Of a DNA stretch of 64,000 nucleotides, positions 63,613 through 64,000 are shown piece after piece; within the stretch, counting starts at the first letter, position 1, and each line of letters opens with the position of its first letter. Both the position numbers and the translations under genes were made by a program. The notes under the pieces are model-generated. The model ran no database searches. It was not told the DNA's origin and saw only the letters and a list, made by a program, of their open reading frames with translations. Source of the stretch: Ascarosepion bandense (Eukaryota > Mollusca > Cephalopoda > Sepiida > Sepiidae); assembly GCA_037127315.1 (NCBI GenBank), contig JBBBDQ010001918.1:1871001-1935000 (forward strand), given 5' to 3'.

Positions 63613-63705
63613 GGGGAGAAAAAGAAGTATCAGTGGAGTTCACGAGGAAATACGAGAATTACATCTTTCATCAATAACACGAATGCACCTACCTTAGAGT
63701 GACAA

Positions 63706-64000
63706 TGAGTCAGTCAGTTAAGTGCCATACGTGAAACACGCTTGGGCGATCATGTCTCGAAAGAAACATGACTGACTGGGCAGAAGATTATCCCGCAGTA
63801 GGTTGCCATTGCTTTCTGCAGTAGACTGGTTGCCAGCCAGGGCTATAGAACCTAATCTGTCCTGTTATTTAACCCATAACTGGAAGGAATAGACGGATTA
63901 ATACCTTTCCCAAGGTTATTTGCGCGTAAGTGAATGCAATGAATTCAACTGGAATTCGAACTCGGCTCCCCAATTTCTCGTTCCGAGCCGATATCCACTG
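63706..64000 (-). mobile_element. SINE-1 copy, cut by window end
   Basis: Near consensus from tail GAGTCAGTCAGTTAAGTGCC through core to GAGCCGATATCCACTG; the last ~20 bp of the tRNA-like head lie beyond the window. Confidence 0.88.

Noticed and set aside
63285..63677. 130-codon plus-strand frame
   Set aside because: No recognisable domain, and the last third is translated TA/GA microsatellite.

Overview
The window looks like AT-rich, gene-poor, repeat-dense animal DNA. The one confidently identified coding sequence is a single exon (minus strand, 16658-17026). It encodes the first immunoglobulin domain of an UNC5-type netrin receptor, with phase-1 splice sites at both ends. Almost everything else is retroelement, DNA-transposon or tandem-repeat sequence. 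The dominant tRNA-derived SINEs with long decayed LINE tails suggest a lophotrochozoan, most likely a mollusc and possibly a cephalopod. That assignment is inference, not proof. No bacterial, viral or organellar gene blocks, CRISPR arrays or genuine tRNA genes were seen.

Layout. 1-10 kb: decayed SINEs, two homogenised minisatellites (31 bp and 29 bp units) and an internally deleted mariner-like transposon (8055-8600). 10-16 kb: a long inverted repeat (10931-11486), an ~0.8 kb polypurine tract, diverged duplications, an unclassified CTAGCAGTATAG-type repeat and a SINE with a 5S rRNA-derived head. 16.6-17.0 kb: the UNC5 exon. 17-26 kb: SINE and LINE 3' ends. 26-29 kb: mostly unique AT-rich DNA followed by a near-perfect 30 bp array. 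29-48 kb: many (TA)n arrays, Penelope-like fragments, a near-perfect 0.68 kb palindrome (40396-41072), dimeric SINEs and a second 5S-headed SINE. 48-59 kb: nested fragments of one LINE family broken by SINE insertions. 59-64 kb: hairpin elements, a short Merlin-type DNA transposon with perfect ends (61726-62155), (TA)n arrays and a SINE cut by the window edge.

The repeats form a connected network. SINE-1 (tRNA head, ending in CTGACTGA) and SINE-2 (5S rRNA head plus tRNA head) share a central core but have different 3' tails. The SINE-2 tail recurs in a third family (REP-P), and tandem arrays seem to have expanded from inside that tail. SINE-1 also exists as a head-plus-headless dimer, flanked in two cases by target-site duplications that enclose the whole dimer. 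SINE-3 shares its 3' end with LINE-B.

The most unusual signal is a recurrent hammerhead-ribozyme-like core: CUGANGA, a short hairpin, then GAAA. It occurs in at least eight apparently different repeat contexts. In one hairpin element (61317-61434) the long stem is placed where stem III of a type III hammerhead would be. Published Penelope-like elements carry hammerhead motifs, so these are probably Penelope-related remnants, but the variety of carriers deserves testing.
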